Notes: a model not told the origin generated them from the letters alone. Positions 34,750-43,419 are shown, counted from the first letter of the stretch. The stretch: DNA of 64,000 nt from a virus (IMGVR_UViG_3300021960_006627:1-64000), one strand, 5' to 3'. A program made the numbers and translations.

Positions 34750-34945
34750 AGTCTATTCCTTTCATTGGACAGTGCTTTCTGCTCAGCCTTACCTTGTGAG
34801 GAGTAAGGTCATGTAGTGTGGTCATATCGACTAACTTAATACCACGCAAATTATACATCAGTGCTTCGTTGGGTGTTAGAATCTTGATGTCCGTTTGTGT
34901 CTTCTGTGGTTGAACGGCATACACTCGTTCTTGGTTAAGATTCAT
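34709..34945 (-). CDS. Small hypothetical protein
   Basis: 78 residues: N-Q-E-R-V-Y-A-V-Q-P-Q-K-T-Q-T-D-I-K-I-L-T-P-N-E-A-L, then L-R-G-I-K-L-V-D-M-T-T-L. A compact alpha/beta fold is likely. It begins at the stop of the membrane-protein gene and overlaps the 65-residue gene by 41 bases. Function unknown. Confidence 0.5.
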   Translation of the reverse strand: MNLNQERVYAVQPQKTQTDIKILTPNEALMYNLRGIKLVDMTTLHDLTPHKVRLSRKHCPMKGIDYGTLFGRTTAEAL

Positions 34946-35136
34946 TATACCAACTCCTCTGCAATGCCTAGTATTTCAGCCGCAGCAAGAGCCAGTGCAA
35001 GTAATACTATTGAACCCGTATAGACTGCAACCAAACAACCTATCAGTCTTAAGCCGCTTTTAATTAAACTTACATAAAAATGTCCCTTGCCTGGATCTTT
35101 GGCTGCTGGAACATATACTCTTTCTGGTATTGGCAT
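34945..35136 (-). CDS. Small single-pass membrane protein
   Basis: 63 residues with one strong hydrophobic segment at about 30-58 (S-G-L-R-L-I-G-C-L-V-A-V-Y, then I-V-L-L-A-L-A-L-A-A-A-E). The short, positively charged N-terminus suggests a cytoplasmic N-terminus. GGAG lies before the ATG. Role unknown; perhaps an inner-membrane factor. Confidence 0.6.
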   Translation of the reverse strand: MPIPERVYVPAAKDPGKGHFYVSLIKSGLRLIGCLVAVYTGSIVLLALALAAAEILGIAEELV

Positions 35137-35147
35137 ATTTAATCTCC

Positions 35148-35834
35148 TTATCTTGGTGCAAACTCTTGTTGCAATTTAATATTGTCCATGAACTCTTTCT
35201 TAGTTCCTGGATCATCCTTGAAACTGCCTTCCAACACGGTTGTCTGCGTTAGACTGCTGTGTGCCATGATGCCTCTATTCTCACAGCAACCATGCGTTGC
35301 TTGAATATACACACCAATGTTCTTTGAGTTCGTTGCTTTCTTAATTTCACGTGCAATGTCATTGCACAGTTCTTCCTGTAAGGTTCCACGCCTTGCACAC
35401 CACTGTGCGATACGTGTGTATTTAGAAAGTCCAATTACCTTGCCATTTGGAATAATACCAATGTATGCCACGCCTGTTACTGGTTGATGATGATGCGAAC
35501 AAACACTCTTTAGTTCGCTTCTTACAACCAACATGCCCGTGTAAGCATCTTCACCTTCGTTTGGAAATGCTGTTGCCGTAGGAATCTTATCATAACGACC
35601 CTGCATTAGTTCATTGTAATACATTTTAGCAAGGCGTTTAGCAGTACCGTGGCTGTTAGGATCAGTTGCCCTATCAATGATAAGACTGTCCAAAACACCC
35701 TCAAACTTTTCCGCGGCTTCCTCGATTAGTTTTTCTTTTTCGCCAGCATAGATGAATTCACTAATATTATCGCCGGCCCAGTAACGCTTGTTAGCGTCCT
35801 TAATTCTGCGTGTTACTTCTTCGTATTTTTTCAA
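35148..35834 (-). CDS. folE: GTP cyclohydrolase I
   Basis: 228 residues. FolE turns GTP into dihydroneopterin triphosphate, the first step toward both folate and 7-deazaguanine. Zinc ligands are Cys112 and His115 in V-C-S-H-H-H-Q-P and Cys183 in H-G-C-C-E-N-R-G. The core I-G-L-S-K-Y-T-R-I and Q-E-E-L motifs are intact. The start codon is TTG, with CGGAG eight bases upstream; a 12-codon ATG frame ends at that same place. Length matches bacterial enzymes (about 220). It feeds the queD-like and queE genes in the same minus-strand block. Confidence 0.92.
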   Translation of the reverse strand: MKKYEEVTRRIKDANKRYWAGDNISEFIYAGEKEKLIEEAAEKFEGVLDSLIIDRATDPNSHGTAKRLAKMYYNELMQGRYDKIPTATAFPNEGEDAYTGMLVVRSELKSVCSHHHQPVTGVAYIGIIPNGKVIGLSKYTRIAQWCARRGTLQEELCNDIAREIKKATNSKNIGVYIQATHGCCENRGIMAHSSLTQTTVLEGSFKDDPGTKKEFMDNIKLQQEFAPR

Positions 35835-35874
35835 TTTGTGTCTCCGATGTTAAGGCAGTGGATTGCCATTGTTG

Positions 35875-36915
35875 TTATTTTAAAACCTTTAGTAGATTTC
35901 CGCAACCGAAATAATCTCCATTCAGTTTATACACCTGTTTATTTAGGCTTACGAGATAATCCTTGTAATTTTCCATATAATCAACAATCTTGTCCATTAC
36001 TTGTTTCTTGTGCTTCTTGTAAGATTCCATTGATTCAGTCCATTCTGATGGATACTTGAATCTATCAAGTGCCATCTCACTGTAACTCAATCTGTCCGGA
36101 ACCATGGGCAATGCTCCTACCAGAGCACCCTCATACCAACTAATGCCCAGCGTTTCTTGTAGGTTCGCACTAAACACAAGTTTCGCCTCTCCCAGCAGGT
36201 TGTGGTATTCGTTCTTTGTTAGTGGCCTTTCCTGGCACACCACAAAGTTGTATTGTGGTAAGGATTCTTTTAGATCCTGGAATATGGGCAGTTGCTTTTC
36301 TGGAGCAATTCTGTGCGGAAATAGCACAGTATTAGTTTTCTTCATGCCCTTGTACATTGTGAGTGTTTGATCCATGTATTCAAATGGCCATCCCGTTCTT
36401 ACTACTTTGCTTCTGTCCAATTCTGGAAATGATTCAAAGAACATGTCGATGTGGAATTCACTTGCGAAGAAATTATGATCAAAGCATTCATACATGCTTC
36501 TTTCTGCATTTCTTACCCAAGGTTTATCACCTATAAGCCTGCCAAGGAAATCAGCAGGATCGTAACTACCAGCGTGCCAAAGACCACCGATTCTAATGTT
36601 AATGCCCAGTAACTCAGCCATGTATTTAAGTTGGATAACAGTCGGGTTCCAAGCGTCCGTATATAGGAAATAATCTCCATCCTTCACTTCTCCTTTGCAG
36701 AATGCTTCCGCGATCTGCATCAATTGGTTTGATTTATAAACATTGGTTCCACCAAAGTTGAGGAACGCCCCGGGCGTTGTTGCCTGAGGCGTATCCCCAC
36801 CATTTAATACTCTAACGGTATGGCCGTGAGCCTTCAGCAGTTTGGGAAATTCAGTCTTCCACTGTTTTGTGTAGCGTGTTTCTACTGCTTCGAGATCAAC
36901 CAACCATACATTCAT
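35875..36915 (-). CDS. GT-B glycosyltransferase (GT4-like)
   Basis: 346 residues in two Rossmann-like halves. The donor half shows V-L-F-P-H-R-I-A-P-E-K-Q (phosphate loop) and, near residues 255-285, S-A-N-L-Q-E-T-L-G-I-S-W-Y-E-G-A-L-V-G-A-L-P, the E-x7-E-type signature of family GT4. It is placed between folE and the queD-like gene with a 40-base gap on the folE side. It may glycosylate the modified base or another phage DNA group, as T4 glucosylates hydroxymethylcytosine, but a protein or surface target is equally possible. It touches the next upstream gene at one base. Confidence 0.7.
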   Translation of the reverse strand: MNVWLVDLEAVETRYTKQWKTEFPKLLKAHGHTVRVLNGGDTPQATTPGAFLNFGGTNVYKSNQLMQIAEAFCKGEVKDGDYFLYTDAWNPTVIQLKYMAELLGINIRIGGLWHAGSYDPADFLGRLIGDKPWVRNAERSMYECFDHNFFASEFHIDMFFESFPELDRSKVVRTGWPFEYMDQTLTMYKGMKKTNTVLFPHRIAPEKQLPIFQDLKESLPQYNFVVCQERPLTKNEYHNLLGEAKLVFSANLQETLGISWYEGALVGALPMVPDRLSYSEMALDRFKYPSEWTESMESYKKHKKQVMDKIVDYMENYKDYLVSLNKQVYKLNGDYFGCGNLLKVLK

Positions 36916-37118
36916 TAGTTCTTCCTTTTAAATTTTTTATTCTTTCGATTGCGGTTACTGTACATTCTCCACGCATAACTTGCGTTGTTGTAGAGATCCT
37001 TTTCATTGAAAGGAAGTAAGTTACCGCGGTTGTCAAGATTGAAACGACAGAAGTCCTTAAAACGCTCAAGATCGTTAAAAACTTTATCGTAGGCTTCACG
37101 ATTGAATTGAATAGCCAT
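36915..37118 (-). CDS. Small basic conserved phage protein
   Basis: 67 residues. M-A-I-Q-F-N-R-E-A-Y-D-K-V-F-N-D-L-E-R-F-K-D-F-C-R-F at the start recurs in small proteins of cyanophages at the same site beside queD, as I recall. The C-terminus is strongly basic (S-N-R-N-R-K-N-K-K-F-K-R-K-N). No catalytic motif. It ends at the start of the glycosyltransferase (TAATG). A nucleic-acid-binding accessory of the modification genes is possible. Confidence 0.65.
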   Translation of the reverse strand: MAIQFNREAYDKVFNDLERFKDFCRFNLDNRGNLLPFNEKDLYNNASYAWRMYSNRNRKNKKFKRKN

Positions 37119-37133
37119 TTTATTTCACCTTTA

Positions 37134-37574
37134 TTACTTTGCATACTCAATGTGGGCACCGTTTTCTCCATCTTCACTTACGTCAATATGGACTTCACGG
37201 CCTGGGTGTTTGGCAATGATCTGTTCATACAAATCATCTGCCATCATTTCACAACTCTTATAATCTAACTCAAGTGTCTTCTCCTGATACAGTTTTTCTA
37301 ACCAACGTTTAAATTGAATAAACTCAATATCTCTGTCGTTGTGTGTTACAGTGATACCGACCTTAAAATGGAATATGTGTCTGTGGGGATAACCCAAGAA
37401 CGAAACATCATATTCATCACCTGTTGCAAGACTGGGATCATCCAGTGCCGCAGGATACTTGTGGATACCTTCCTTGCGGAACGTAACCCAAATCATTCTC
37501 TTTGCCGTATTCATGATACGTCTGTGATTGTCTTCTGCCATTGCTTCTTTCATCATTTCATCAGTTATGCTCAT
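37134..37574 (-). CDS. queD: QueD-like 6-carboxytetrahydropterin synthase
   Basis: 146 residues of the T-fold pterin-synthase type. The zinc-binding cluster is Y-P-H64-R-H66-I-F-H69-F, and S-C-E-M-M-A-D-D-L plus S-E-D-G-E-N-G-A-H near the C-terminus fit the QueD active-site Asp/His and Glu. The usual C-x3-H-G-H is not present in standard form, so some change in chemistry is possible. The enzyme class makes 6-carboxy-5,6,7,8-tetrahydropterin from dihydroneopterin triphosphate, the substrate of QueE. It lies 18 bases from the unknown 176-residue gene. Confidence 0.8.
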   Translation of the reverse strand: MSITDEMMKEAMAEDNHRRIMNTAKRMIWVTFRKEGIHKYPAALDDPSLATGDEYDVSFLGYPHRHIFHFKVGITVTHNDRDIEFIQFKRWLEKLYQEKTLELDYKSCEMMADDLYEQIIAKHPGREVHIDVSEDGENGAHIEYAK

Positions 37575-37592
37575 AGTATAGCGCCTTTTCTG

Positions 37593-38123
37593 TTAGTTGT
37601 CATCCACAATCTTATCGTTTTTGTATTCATTCCATTCCGTAAATTTGGAACGGTCCATCAAGTCATGTAGGCTGTGGCACCATACACCTGGATTGGTTGC
37701 TTCAAAACCCTTGTCATCAATTTTGAGCATTGTGTTATAGTTCCAAAGTTTTATGTAAGGTATTGGAACCCTAATCTGTGGAATGAATCTATCATACTCA
37801 ACCAATGGTCCTTCGAGAAACTCCCCGGCAGCATTGATTGGAATATCCAAACTGCAAAACAAATCATCCTTGAGAAATGGTTCAATCATCTTTTCCCATT
37901 CCTCATAATAGTCCGCACTGTGATTCTGTGAAGCAGGATCGAAACTGTGATTGGCACCAAAGAAGATGTGTTTAACATCCTGTGCATGATCCCTAATGAT
38001 GCTCGGATCATTTAGACCCGTAACGAATAGAGTTTGCATTCCGTGTGCAGGAGTTTTTTCAACTTCTACACCTGTAAAAAATCCTACGTCACTTGCACTA
38101 CCAGTTTCATAATCACGTTGCAT
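37593..38123 (-). CDS. Unknown protein linked to 7-deazaguanine genes
   Basis: 176 residues of no family that I can name. V-E-V-E-K-T-P-A-H-G-M-Q-T-L-F-V-T-G-L, then K-H-I-F-F-G-A-N-H-S-F-D-P, then F-C-S-L-D-I-P and a hydrophobic R-F-I-P-Q-I-R-V-P-I-P-Y-I-K-L. The pattern strand-strand-G-A-N-H suggests an alpha/beta enzyme or nucleotide-binding fold, but no QueC signature (G-G-x-D-S-T) is present. I recall similar proteins beside queD in other marine T4-like phages. It may supply a missing step or adaptor in the modification pathway. Confidence 0.6.
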   Translation of the reverse strand: MQRDYETGSASDVGFFTGVEVEKTPAHGMQTLFVTGLNDPSIIRDHAQDVKHIFFGANHSFDPASQNHSADYYEEWEKMIEPFLKDDLFCSLDIPINAAGEFLEGPLVEYDRFIPQIRVPIPYIKLWNYNTMLKIDDKGFEATNPGVWCHSLHDLMDRSKFTEWNEYKNDKIVDDN

Positions 38124-38299
38124 TATGCGTGTTCCTTCTCCAGTTTCTCGATTTCATCCTTCATCTTGAGTCGATCTCGTTTCATTTCGGAAATTTCCTC
38201 ATCAGTAAATTTACCGGTCTTCTCCATAGTATCGATCTTCTTATTTAGGTATTGGTGTGTTTCCCTTAACCATTTCAGCCTTTGTGTATAGTCACCCAT
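38123..38299 (-). CDS. Small coiled-coil protein
   Basis: 58 residues from the ATG at 38299, which has AGGAGG just upstream inside the end of the dpdA-like gene; longer starts would overlap that gene. The sequence L-R-E-T-H-Q-Y-L-N-K-K-I-D-T-M-E-K, then E-E-I-S-E-M-K-R-D-R-L-K-M-K-D-E-I-E-K-L-E-K-E is an antiparallel coiled-coil hairpin. Likely an oligomerisation or adaptor protein; unknown partner. Confidence 0.6.
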   Translation of the reverse strand: MGDYTQRLKWLRETHQYLNKKIDTMEKTGKFTDEEISEMKRDRLKMKDEIEKLEKEHA

Positions 38300-38300
38300 A

Positions 38301-39848
38301 TCACGCCTCCTGTAGTTGTTTCTCCAATTTGTCCAACTCGCCATCTTCTCGATCATCTGACCAAGGCGTTTTCTCTTCTCCATCGTTGTCTACCTCCACG
38401 AACATCCTGTTAAATTCGTTAGTAACACCACCACGCAGCCTTGCACCTTCGAGATCCTTAAGGAAACTGTCTGCTAGTTTAATCATAGCAAATGCTTCAT
38501 CCTTGGTCTTGCACTCAAACAGTTCTTCTACGAATCTATCAAAGTATAGGATGTTGCGTGGCACCCAATCACTGTATTCATCACTCTTGTCTGCTTCTTT
38601 AACTTTTCTCCAACGTCTCCAGTCTGGACGTTCTTTAGCCAATTCAATATCAGTTAAGTTATTAGCACGTTGAACAGCAACAATGTGTTGATAAACATTG
38701 TGTGCCATCATAAGTGCATAACCAAAACTATCCCACGATGTTTTTCCTTCCTTACCGATCTTGTTAAGCATTCCTGGCGCATAGTGGCATATGTCCGCGA
38801 TGCTAAGGCGTCTGCCAATTTCGCTTTCGAACGGGAAAGGAATATCATGCCGCTTGGCAAGACTCTTATTATCAGGGGCCTTGTCCATAATAACTGACCA
38901 ACGCTTACTTGTGTGTTGGGAGTTAGTATATACCAACCCGTGTGCTGTAGCAATAAAAGGACTTGCGCAGTCGAAACTGATTGTAAAGTTTTCATTGATG
39001 TGTTTGCGAACCTGTCTTTGAATTGAAGTTAAGTAGCATGACCAATCAAGTTGTGCCGTGCCTAGGAAGTGCATCCAGTCCTTGCCTTCCAGCATGCCAT
39101 CAAACTTCATAGTCATTAAGCGTCTTAGTGTAATTGGCATCTTGCACATGTTAGCACCACCCATAGCCCAACCTTCGCAGGCCTTGTCCTTCCATATCTT
39201 AGGATCGGAGAATTCTTTAACACCTTCATACCACTTCTCAGCGGTATCCCAGTCTGAACCCTGTAATACGTTTAGGAATTTAGTAGCACCAAGTCTGCGC
39301 TCTAGCCAATACTTGTTGTTAAAACGTGTCTTGTCCAAGCAGTCCTCAAAACTCTTTAGTCCTGTCTTAGGCGAATGAATGTGGTCACATGCCCAAGTCG
39401 GAACGTCAAGTAGCATTGACCAATCTGCTGTTAGTTCAAGCCAATTAAGAATATCATCTCTAACCTTATTAGCAGCCGCACCTTCAAAGTTTAGCCAATC
39501 AAACTTAAGAACACCCTTACCAACCTGATATCCACCCGAGTCACCAAGTATCATGGTCTTTCCTCTATCTCGACTCTGTACCATTGCATCCTGATCCATT
39601 GTCTTATCAAGATTTAATTGTGCGTGTCCTGCTGAATACAATCCATACTTGTATGTAAAGTATCCTTCTTCTTCATTTAAAAAGTTCATACCTTCGATGC
39701 CGCGATCAAAACCCTGCGGAATACGTTCTTTAGGAACAAACTCTTCCTTACGTTGTTTAGCAATATAAGTGCTGAAGAAAGAACTAATAGCAGGCAAATA
39801 CACTGCGTAGTCTTTCTGTAATGGTGTTAGATTGACTGGTTTTTTCAT
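38301..39848 (-). CDS. dpdA: DpdA-like DNA guanine transglycosylase (TGT family)
   Basis: 515 residues. I-L-G-D103-S-G-G-Y-Q matches the substrate-binding motif of tRNA-guanine transglycosylase (S-G-G-F-Q), G-W-A-M-G-G at 226-231 matches G-x-A-V-G-G, and S-F-D293-C-A-S-P matches the nucleophile strand F-D-C-V-x-P. Phage members of this branch (DpdA) swap G in DNA for a 7-deazaguanine. The protein is longer than bacterial TGT (about 375) and lacks an obvious C-x-C-x2-C zinc site in the visible order. It starts five bases after a CCTAAATA box. It pairs with folE, queD and queE of this window. Confidence 0.82.
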   Translation of the reverse strand: MKKPVNLTPLQKDYAVYLPAISSFFSTYIAKQRKEEFVPKERIPQGFDRGIEGMNFLNEEEGYFTYKYGLYSAGHAQLNLDKTMDQDAMVQSRDRGKTMILGDSGGYQVGKGVLKFDWLNFEGAAANKVRDDILNWLELTADWSMLLDVPTWACDHIHSPKTGLKSFEDCLDKTRFNNKYWLERRLGATKFLNVLQGSDWDTAEKWYEGVKEFSDPKIWKDKACEGWAMGGANMCKMPITLRRLMTMKFDGMLEGKDWMHFLGTAQLDWSCYLTSIQRQVRKHINENFTISFDCASPFIATAHGLVYTNSQHTSKRWSVIMDKAPDNKSLAKRHDIPFPFESEIGRRLSIADICHYAPGMLNKIGKEGKTSWDSFGYALMMAHNVYQHIVAVQRANNLTDIELAKERPDWRRWRKVKEADKSDEYSDWVPRNILYFDRFVEELFECKTKDEAFAMIKLADSFLKDLEGARLRGGVTNEFNRMFVEVDNDGEEKTPWSDDREDGELDKLEKQLQEA

Positions 39849-39853
39849 AACTT

Positions 39854-39861
39854 TATTTAGG
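39854..39861 (-). promoter_or_regulatory. CCTAAATA box five bases before dpdA-like ATG
   Basis: Reads CCTAAATA on the minus strand with the sliding-clamp stop codon inside it. The start expected from T4 late promoters would fall on the ATG. Weak match to the consensus; could be chance. Confidence 0.35.
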
Positions 39862-40594
39862 CCGCCTGTGCTGGAATGATATATTTGTATTTTGCCAAAC
39901 CGCTATCTAATTCAATCTGAATGGCCCCTTCGTTTGAAATACTCATCTTGGTGTTATTCACATCAGCAATTTTTAGAATTGCAAGGATGCTCGCAACAGG
40001 CCAAGTCCAACCACGATCCAACTTACCTTCAACATTAGTAGCAAAAATAAATTCACCGCCATGCGTTGAAGCATCACCAAAGATAAACTTCAAATTACCA
40101 TCTTCAGTCTTTGCTAAGAATGTTGGATGTTCTGGATTTGCACCAGCCTGGAAATTAAAACGCTGAACGCCTGCCAGTGTAGGCACAACTTCCACGTCCC
40201 AATTAACTCCACGGAACTTTACCGTTTTCATCTTTTCGTTAATGATTTCCATGTTCATAAAACGATAATCGTTCTTGAAGTCACCATCCTTGTTTTCAAA
40301 GTGAATGCCTACAGGAATAGTTGCACCATTGCGTTCCGCACTTGTGATACTAATCTTTGCATCATCCTTGTATTCACTACCATCTAGCAAATACTTTAGT
40401 TTTTGTAGTTGTGGCATGCCAAATACACCTAGCATATCCGGATAAGGATTGTTTGTATCCGCCTCCATAATTACTGATCTATCATCAGCCATAGAAAACA
40501 TTGCAGTCTTATCTCCCTCACCTGTAACCTTTACAGTTGTAAGAAAGCCTAAGTTCTGTGTATGTCCTACGATATCTTGTAAAATGTCTTTCAT
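39857..40594 (-). CDS. 45: DNA polymerase sliding clamp (gp45)
   Basis: 245 residues, close to T4 gp45 (228). The protein has the two-domain beta plan of trimeric clamps, with M-K-T-V-K-F-R-G-V-N-W near the middle and A-K-Y-K-Y-I-I-P-A near the end. V-F-G-M-P-Q-L-Q-K-L-K-Y-L-L and Y-R-F-M-N-M-E-I-I are typical. It encircles DNA, tethers gp43 and, in T4, also activates late transcription. The gene lies between polymerase and the dpdA-like gene. A weak sigma70-like -10 (TATAAT) lies in the 57-base gap before it. Confidence 0.85.
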   Translation of the reverse strand: MKDILQDIVGHTQNLGFLTTVKVTGEGDKTAMFSMADDRSVIMEADTNNPYPDMLGVFGMPQLQKLKYLLDGSEYKDDAKISITSAERNGATIPVGIHFENKDGDFKNDYRFMNMEIINEKMKTVKFRGVNWDVEVVPTLAGVQRFNFQAGANPEHPTFLAKTEDGNLKFIFGDASTHGGEFIFATNVEGKLDRGWTWPVASILAILKIADVNNTKMSISNEGAIQIELDSGLAKYKYIIPAQAA

Positions 40595-40651
40595 TGAATT
40601 CTCCTATACATTACATTATATTTAGGTTTTGTATAAAACACAAGTCCTTTT

Positions 40652-43315
40652 TTACTCAAAATCAAATAATTTATTAAAGTTATTGTCATTTCGAGTTTGA
40701 CTAATGTCCCATTCCAATACACCAATTAAGTTTTTAAGTTTTTCATCGATAACTGTATTTTCCATAGTAGCATCATCGAATGGTAAATCCTTAAACCATT
40801 CCGGCAGTCTTAGTTCATCTACCGGATATGCCACACTTGTGTAACCCATTGGGTTATCCTTAACCTTACAGACAATGACCTTTGCACCGTCTGTGATATT
40901 CACTGAATACTTGTCACCGTTCATGCGTTTAAGTGTGTTCCAATTAATACTTGCTCGAACGTGTCCAGGCATATTTGCCTTTCCTGCTTTCTTTTCTTTG
41001 GCTTCATACTCAGTAATCTTGTTTGCACGTTTAGGCGAACCTTTTTCCCAACCAGGACGTGCTTTGAATTCTGTTCTAAATTCTGTAATGTAATCCAATA
41101 CATCTTCCTTTTCTTTTCCTGACAGAACCATTTCCAATACGTTACTTAGGAAGTCTTGGATGACAACAGGAGTATCCGAACGCTTGAGATCGAGACCCAT
41201 CGCCTTAATTTTACCTGGCTTGCCCTCTGTGTCTGTTCTAAAACCTTCAATGTCATAGTAGAGAACTGCATATCTTTTCTTTGTAATAAACAGTCCTTTG
41301 CTCGCAACAATTTCTCTAGCAGCCGCAATCACTTCCGAACGCTTCTTGGGACAGTGAAATGCTTGGCTCATAAATTTTCCAAATGTGGCATTTGTAGTTT
41401 CGCCGATAGTGTCATACAGTTCTACAACGCTATCCTTTGTCCAAGGAATAGTTCCTGCGTCAATATCTTTCTTAAGTGTGCTATATGCACTAAAGTATGT
41501 AGAATCTGTATCACCATAAACAATTGCCTTACCTGTATGATCATAGTCGCCTGTTACGATCTCATTGATTTTAGCAGCCATGTGTTTGGTAATGCTTCGT
41601 CCTGTAAGTGTAACACTCTGACCAATCCTGTTGTCGAAAAATCTACAGCCTGGATTTAGGATTGCACCATACAAACTGTTGAGCAAAATCTTCTTGACCA
41701 ACTGTCGCTTTGCCCAGTATTCTTCTTCAATCTTGTTGCCTGCGTTCTGGCTTTCCTTCTGCTTGGCCTGCATCTCCTTACGTTCCTTGTACCAACGTGC
41801 GAGTAGGCCGGGTATCACGCCTTCCTTTTCATAAGTGAAGATTGTGCCATTGGCACTCAGCATCCAAGGTTGGTTGCTTTCATAGATTAAATCATATATC
41901 TGTGCGGCACTTAATGTATCGTTGTCACCGTTCTCCCAATCAATTGTGATCTGTCTGCCTATTTCCTTTTCCATTACAGAACTGTATTCAACACTACCAA
42001 ACATACCTTCCCATGCACTTGCAAAGGATTTGCCCTTGGCCATTTGTCCATCAATGTGTGCTTTGGTACCATCCTGCCGTAGTTGCCCAACAACAGTTTC
42101 AGGCCCCATGTTCAATGCTCTAATAACACTAGGATACAGTGAATTCAAGTCAACCGATCCAATCCACTCGTGTATGCCCTTCTTAGGATACGCAACATAA
42201 GCACCTGCTGCCGGCTCTGAGCCAGGCTCACGTTTCACTCTGTTCGGAACAATCATTCCACGTCTGTGTGCTTCGTTGATAATGCCCTGTTCTGTAACAG
42301 CAACAGCACCCATTGTGGTTTGTATAAGCACAGTGTTTTCGTGTGCAATAGTGTTTGCAAGGTCAATAAACTTTAGTTTCTTGTCCAGTTTATCAAGCAG
42401 TGCAGTATCCTGCCTGTTGTATTCAATGAACGTTCTAAAGTCATTGTTGTATAGTGCATCAAGGCTTCCTTCATACACGGTTTTCTTTTCGCCTACTTCT
42501 AGTTCGCCAATAGCATCTAGTCGATATGTGTGTCTTTCTTCATAGTTGTATTTTCTGTAAAGTTCCAAACTATCCACATGCACACGACCAACTAGATCAT
42601 ATGTTGTAGATTCCTTACCAAACTTTTCATATGTTCTTTTTTTAGGATATTGATCCCACAAGCACAAACGTCTTGTATCTTCTTTGCTTAAAACTTTAAT
42701 AATACGGTTAACAGTGTAGGGCATATCATAACCTTCACTGTTCCAGCCACTTAGCACATCCGCATCCTGTATCAGGTCAAGAAACGCATCAAGCATATCC
42801 GCTTCGTTTTCATAAAGTATTGTGTTTGGAATACCTTCAATTGCCTTTTGTGCTTCTGCCATCGATAGTGTCTTAGGTGGAATAGCAAGACAGATTAGTT
42901 CTTCCATCCACTGCAAATGCACCGCAATGGAAGTGATTGGCATGAATGCATCCTCAGGAGAAGCATAGCCACGCTCCGGATCGAAATCAACCTCAATATC
43001 CCAAAATGCAACATTCAGTTTTGGTGCATCAATGTTTAGATAGTTGTCTTCAAGACAACGATAGATAGGATTAATATCGCTTTCGTATAATTTCTTGTTG
43101 GAATGGATCGCAAGTTCCTTGCGAAGTTCTTTAATATTCTTTGCACTTACTCGCTGTAGTGCTTCACCATAGATTGATTGGTGCTTTCCTCTTGGATCTT
43201 TATAATAGAATATGTGTCGGGGTTGATACTCTGTGAAACTTCTCTTGCCGTTCTTTCTTTCGACAATTCGAATAATGTCTTCGTTGCGATCATAGAACGC
43301 ATCTACGTAACTCAT
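40652..43315 (-). CDS. 43: Family B DNA polymerase (gp43)
   Basis: 887 residues, near T4 gp43 (898). Exonuclease acids Asp106 and Glu108 in F-W-D-I-E-V, and Y-N-R-Q-D near 299; polymerase motif A D-L-N-S-L-Y-P-S at 389-396, motif B K-K-I-L-L-N-S-L-Y-G-A at 541-551, motif C Y-G-D-T-D-S at 600-605. All catalytic aspartates are present, so the enzyme should be active in synthesis and proofreading. The C-terminus ends in acidic-aromatic D-F-E, like the clamp-binding tail of gp43. GGAG lies eight bases before the ATG. Confidence 0.97.
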   Translation of the reverse strand: MSYVDAFYDRNEDIIRIVERKNGKRSFTEYQPRHIFYYKDPRGKHQSIYGEALQRVSAKNIKELRKELAIHSNKKLYESDINPIYRCLEDNYLNIDAPKLNVAFWDIEVDFDPERGYASPEDAFMPITSIAVHLQWMEELICLAIPPKTLSMAEAQKAIEGIPNTILYENEADMLDAFLDLIQDADVLSGWNSEGYDMPYTVNRIIKVLSKEDTRRLCLWDQYPKKRTYEKFGKESTTYDLVGRVHVDSLELYRKYNYEERHTYRLDAIGELEVGEKKTVYEGSLDALYNNDFRTFIEYNRQDTALLDKLDKKLKFIDLANTIAHENTVLIQTTMGAVAVTEQGIINEAHRRGMIVPNRVKREPGSEPAAGAYVAYPKKGIHEWIGSVDLNSLYPSVIRALNMGPETVVGQLRQDGTKAHIDGQMAKGKSFASAWEGMFGSVEYSSVMEKEIGRQITIDWENGDNDTLSAAQIYDLIYESNQPWMLSANGTIFTYEKEGVIPGLLARWYKERKEMQAKQKESQNAGNKIEEEYWAKRQLVKKILLNSLYGAILNPGCRFFDNRIGQSVTLTGRSITKHMAAKINEIVTGDYDHTGKAIVYGDTDSTYFSAYSTLKKDIDAGTIPWTKDSVVELYDTIGETTNATFGKFMSQAFHCPKKRSEVIAAAREIVASKGLFITKKRYAVLYYDIEGFRTDTEGKPGKIKAMGLDLKRSDTPVVIQDFLSNVLEMVLSGKEKEDVLDYITEFRTEFKARPGWEKGSPKRANKITEYEAKEKKAGKANMPGHVRASINWNTLKRMNGDKYSVNITDGAKVIVCKVKDNPMGYTSVAYPVDELRLPEWFKDLPFDDATMENTVIDEKLKNLIGVLEWDISQTRNDNNFNKLFDFE

Positions 43316-43390
43316 CTTTTCTCCTTACATGCCATTTTCGGCTGGCAAATACCAAACAGTCCTTTAGTGGCGGACAAAACCTTCTTCACT

Positions 43391-43419
43391 ATTATATATC
43401 CTTGCAAATCATCATGCAA
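43391..43419 (-). promoter_or_regulatory. Possible sigma70 promoter for DNA polymerase, TTGCAT-N17-TATAAT
   Basis: Perfect -10 at 43391-43396 and a partial -35 at 43414-43419, 17-base spacer, in the 96-base gap upstream of the polymerase gene. Expected start near 43384. Confidence 0.4.

Noticed and set aside
36896-37177. A 93-residue frame overlapping the 67-residue gene
   Set aside because: It runs in a different frame through the conserved small gene and the glycosyltransferase start, with no ribosome-binding site.
37593-38123. QueC identity for the gene between the queD-like and dpdA-like genes
   Set aside because: The PP-loop G-G-x-D-S-T and the four-cysteine zinc site of QueC are absent.
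43312-43389. A 25-residue basic GTG reading frame upstream of DNA polymerase
   Set aside because: It overlaps the polymerase start and lies before the expected transcript start of the nearby promoter; no further support.
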